This document shows positions 18,811 to 19,770 of a stretch of DNA of 19,770 nt, in pieces. The stretch's first letter is position 1; each line of letters begins with the position of its first letter. Location: positions 1 through 19,770 of the forward strand of contig JBIQID010000053.1 in assembly GCA_044508215.1 (NCBI GenBank). The letters are read 5' to 3'. This DNA is from JAEZFI01 sp044508215 (GTDB lineage: Bacteria > Actinomycetota > Acidimicrobiia > Acidimicrobiales > Microtrichaceae). The notes beneath the pieces are model-generated. The model was not told where the DNA came from and did no database searches. It saw nothing but the letters and a program-made list of their open reading frames with translations. The position numbers and the translations under genes were made by a program.

Positions 18811-19770
18811 TCAGGCGTTCTCGAACGTCGCGGCCTTCACGCCGCGACGTGCCAGCTCCTTGAGCACCGGCAGCGGCTCGACCGCCTCGGCGACGCCGTG
18901 GGCGCCTGGGGGGATCGAGCCGTCGAGGAGCATCGGCGCCAAGGTGGCGACGAGCGCCGCGGTGGCGGTGGCGGGCCGGTCGAGCACGGCGTAGACGAGG
19001 GTCTCCACCACGCCACCGACGGTGCCGTGGGCCTCGACGACCACGGCGCCCGGGTCGGCCTCGTTGGTGCGAGGGCCGAAGCGCGGCAGGCGACCCCAGA
19101 TCCGGTCGGCGCGGTCGACCGCCCCGCGGGCGGTCAGCCGGGTGGCCGTCGGGAAGAGGCGGCACAGGAGCAGCGGCTCGGACAGGTTGCCCTTCACCAC
19201 GTCGCGTGCGCCGATCGGCTCGGGGAACCAGGTGAGCTGCTTGGCCGAGCCGGCCGGTGCGTCGATCCACTCGCCGTCGCGCAGCTCGGTGCCGTGCTCG
19301 GCGAGCAACCGCTGCCGGTGCTTCACGCAGCCGGGGCCGCCGGCGCCCACCATCGCCACGTGCATCTCGGTCACCTCGTCCAGCGCACCGGCAGCGTGGC
19401 GTGCGAGCAGGCAGGACAGGCCCGGGGAGAACGACGCACCGACCATGAGCACGGTCTCGTGGTGGCGGGCGATCGGAGCGAGGTCCAAGAGGGCGGTGAC
19501 GTCGGACGGGTCGTCGCTCACCGACACGACGGGCACCCCGTGCGGCAGCCAGTGGCCGGCGGCGGTGACGTGCGTGCCGGCGAGGCCCGTGAGGACGACG
19601 ACGTCGGGCACCTCTTCGCCGTCCCAGGGCTGCAGCTGGTCGCCCAGCGACGCCTGCGCCAGCTCGACGCGACCCTTCCGCGAGCTCTGTGCCAGGACGC
19701 GGTCGACGCCCGGCGTGGCGATCAGCTCCCGCGCGACGCGCAGCCCCACCACACCAAGACCGTCGATCCC
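18811..19770 (-). CDS. NAD(P)-binding Rossmann-fold dehydrogenase (saccharopine dehydrogenase-like), 5' truncated by the window
   Basis: The frame is open through the right edge, so the N-terminus is outside the window. The visible protein (319 residues) begins 'GIDGLGVVGLRVARELI', whose G-x-G-x-x-G is the nucleotide-binding loop of a Rossmann fold. The start therefore lies only a few residues upstream. The sequence 'VVVLTGLAGTHVTAAGHWLPHGVPVVSVSDDPSDV' then resembles the middle of the fold. The C-terminal part ('GASFSPGLSCLLARHAAG', 'MVGAGGPGC', 'GNLSEPLLLCRLFP') resembles saccharopine-dehydrogenase-like proteins of actinobacteria. The substrate is unknown and a lysine-pathway role is not supported by context. 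It lies upstream of the sigma gene on the same strand, separated by 333 bp of structured DNA. Confidence 0.75.
   Translation of the reverse strand, partial: GIDGLGVVGLRVARELIATPGVDRVLAQSSRKGRVELAQASLGDQLQPWDGEEVPDVVVLTGLAGTHVTAAGHWLPHGVPVVSVSDDPSDVTALLDLAPIARHHETVLMVGASFSPGLSCLLARHAAGALDEVTEMHVAMVGAGGPGCVKHRQRLLAEHGTELRDGEWIDAPAGSAKQLTWFPEPIGARDVVKGNLSEPLLLCRLFPTATRLTARGAVDRADRIWGRLPRFGPRTNEADPGAVVVEAHGTVGGVVETLVYAVLDRPATATAALVATLAPMLLDGSIPPGAHGVAEAVEPLPVLKELARRGVKAATFENA

Overview
The window is very GC-rich, with a strong G/C bias at third codon positions. It reads as a chromosomal segment of an actinobacterium. A mycothiol-dependent maleylpyruvate-isomerase-type protein, a CYP125/142-like cytochrome P450 and a FliA/WhiG-type sigma factor support this. 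An Acidimicrobiia-like host is my inference and was not tested. I see no tRNA, rRNA, CRISPR array, insertion sequence or phage gene.

Layout, left to right. (1) 1-1961 (+): the C-terminal part of a large helical-repeat regulator, cut by the window edge, then an enoyl-CoA hydratase/isomerase. (2) 1974-5416: a DUF3293 protein (-) diverging from a lipoprotein alpha/beta hydrolase (+), which runs tail to tail into a TesB-type acyl-CoA thioesterase (-). (3) 5511-9474 (+): a pyridoxamine-oxidase-like flavoprotein, an AidB-type acyl-CoA dehydrogenase, a DinB/DUF664 protein and a gentisate-dioxygenase-like bicupin. (4) 9476-11417 (-): a P450-TetR operon with a palindrome on its predicted -35 box. (5) 11599-13564 (-): an aminotransferase and an omega-amidase-type nitrilase joined by a GTGA overlap, preceded by a possible 13-codon leaderless leader ORF. 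(6) 13695-15833: a beta-propeller-like lipoprotein (+), a DUF4395 membrane protein (-) and a small zinc-ribbon protein (-). (7) 15911-17475 (+): a HisN-like phosphatase overlapping a mycothiol-dependent-isomerase-like protein (ATGA). (8) 17602-19770 (-): the sigma factor, a structured 333-bp intergenic region, and a Rossmann-fold dehydrogenase running off the right edge.

Several genes concern acyl-CoA, lipid or aromatic metabolism (enoyl-CoA isomerase, thioesterase, AidB, P450, bicupin). Most are single-gene units rather than one pathway operon. The one clear metabolic pair is glutamine-type transaminase plus omega-amidase, the combination that makes glutamine-dependent transamination irreversible and can close methionine salvage.

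The most interesting signals are regulatory. Many genes lack a Shine-Dalgarno sequence and instead carry a TAnnnT-like -10 box 6-8 nt before the start codon (TAGCGT twice, TACGAT twice, TAGCTT), the signature of leaderless mRNAs. Upstream of the sigma factor gene are two copies of CTCAAG-N15-GTCGATG on the same strand, resembling FliA/sigma-28 promoters. They lie around a long hairpin, an A7 run and a small ORF whose stop overlaps the sigma start codon. Two operator-like palindromes sit on predicted -35 boxes, for the P450 operon and the DUF4395 gene.
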